Assembly (NCBI RefSeq): GCF_016920785.2 | Contig: NW_024609835.1 | Coordinates: forward strand, 82,556,243-82,620,242 | DNA length: 64,000 nucleotides | Reading direction: 5' to 3' | Origin: Ixodes scapularis | Lineage: Eukaryota > Arthropoda > Arachnida > Ixodida > Ixodidae | Shown: one piece after another, positions 63,664-64,000 of the stretch | Layout of the letters: each line of letters starts with the position of its first letter | Numbering within the stretch: the first letter of the stretch is position 1 | Position numbers and translations under genes: made by a program | The notes under the pieces: model-generated | What the model saw: only the letters and a program-made list of their open reading frames with translations | The model's database searches: none | What the model was told of the DNA's origin: nothing

Positions 63664-63912
63664 TTAGAAGGGCATATTTTTCTGGGGCGCATTCAAGTCC
63701 CCTGGGTTGCAGGTATTTTTGGTTGGGACCCAGAGTGTTAGATCGTCTGCGTAGATGGCGTGATGTAGGTTCGGGATGGCTTGTAGTAGGGGTGGCAAGT
63801 CCTTCATGGCGATGTTAAACAGTAGGGGGGACACTACCGACCCTTGTGGCGTGCCTTTTGGTATGGATGTGAACGTGTCGGATCGAAGGTGTCCTATACC
63901 TACTGTTGCCAT
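63664..63912 (-). pseudogene. LINE reverse transcriptase, catalytic segment
   Basis: SIPKGTPQGSVVSPLLFNIA (motif B) and HHAIYADDLTLWV (motif C, YADD intact) are present. The frame closes at 63664. The upstream fingers and endonuclease lie beyond the window edge. Confidence 0.92.
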
Positions 63913-64000
63913 GCGGTTGGGGAGAAATGAGGCGAAGTATTTGTATGTGCGCTTGCCACAGTTAGTGGATGCGACGCCTTGAAGGATGGCCTGGTGTGAA

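Larger units (their letters stand above)
62106..64000 (-). mobile_element. I-clade-type LINE with RNase H, 3' part, running off the window
   Basis: On the minus strand: RT end with YADD (63912-63664), RT C-terminal region (63600-63209), RNase H (63212-62529) and a C-terminal domain with a cysteine/histidine motif (62773-62198). The 3' UTR (TATTTATTGAAAGTTTATTC and CTCC repeats, 62160-62115) ends near 62106. RNase H after the RT places it in the I/R1-related LINE group. Frame changes near 63325, 63210 and 62530 show it is inactive. Confidence 0.9.

Overview
This is nuclear DNA of a multicellular eukaryote, almost certainly an arachnid and most likely a hard tick. The evidence is a secreted phospholipase-D/sphingomyelinase-D-type gene (a family of spiders, ticks and mites) split over long introns, and a dense mix of arthropod transposons: LINEs with apurinic endonuclease or RNase H, Penelope-like elements with GIY-YIG, a Mag-type Ty3/Gypsy element, hAT and TTAA elements, and many palindromic non-autonomous elements. 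There are no operons and nothing bacterial. Most of the window is repeat.

One host gene dominates. I assemble a five-exon gene on the + strand from 12546 to 53528 (exons 12546-12855, 21399-21530, 41504-41626, 49908-50133, 53210-53528). All donors begin GT, all acceptors end AG, and the phases (1,1,1,2) agree. It encodes a 369-residue secreted protein with the full catalytic set of the sphingomyelinase-D family and the cysteines of its two-disulfide class. About 97% of the 41-kb gene is intron, and the introns are filled with mobile elements.

Region by region: 1-6650 holds a decayed LINE (minus strand) whose ORF1 begins with a degenerate 2A-like motif. 6650-12545 holds GC-rich repeats and a TTAA-flanked non-autonomous element. 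Intron 1 (12856-21398) holds two Penelope-like copies joined head to head, a degenerate Gypsy element, a 585-bp direct duplication and a palindromic element. Intron 2 (21531-41503) holds a hAT remnant, a 2-kb element with 22-bp terminal repeats, and a full-length Gypsy element (32885-38997) with a 5-bp target duplication. Intron 3 (41627-49907) is largely a 5.1-kb inverted duplication, followed by Penelope fragments, a tRNA-Leu-like sequence and a hammerhead-like motif. Intron 4 and the 3' flank carry members of a repeat family with arrays of palindromic CACGTG and TGACGTCA sites. 56.8-57.75 kb is a clean hAT-type element with an 8-bp target duplication, beside a possible small two-exon gene. 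The window ends inside an RNase-H-type LINE (62.1-64.0 kb, minus strand).

Coordinates of decayed repeats are approximate. All alignments were made by eye and no database was searched.
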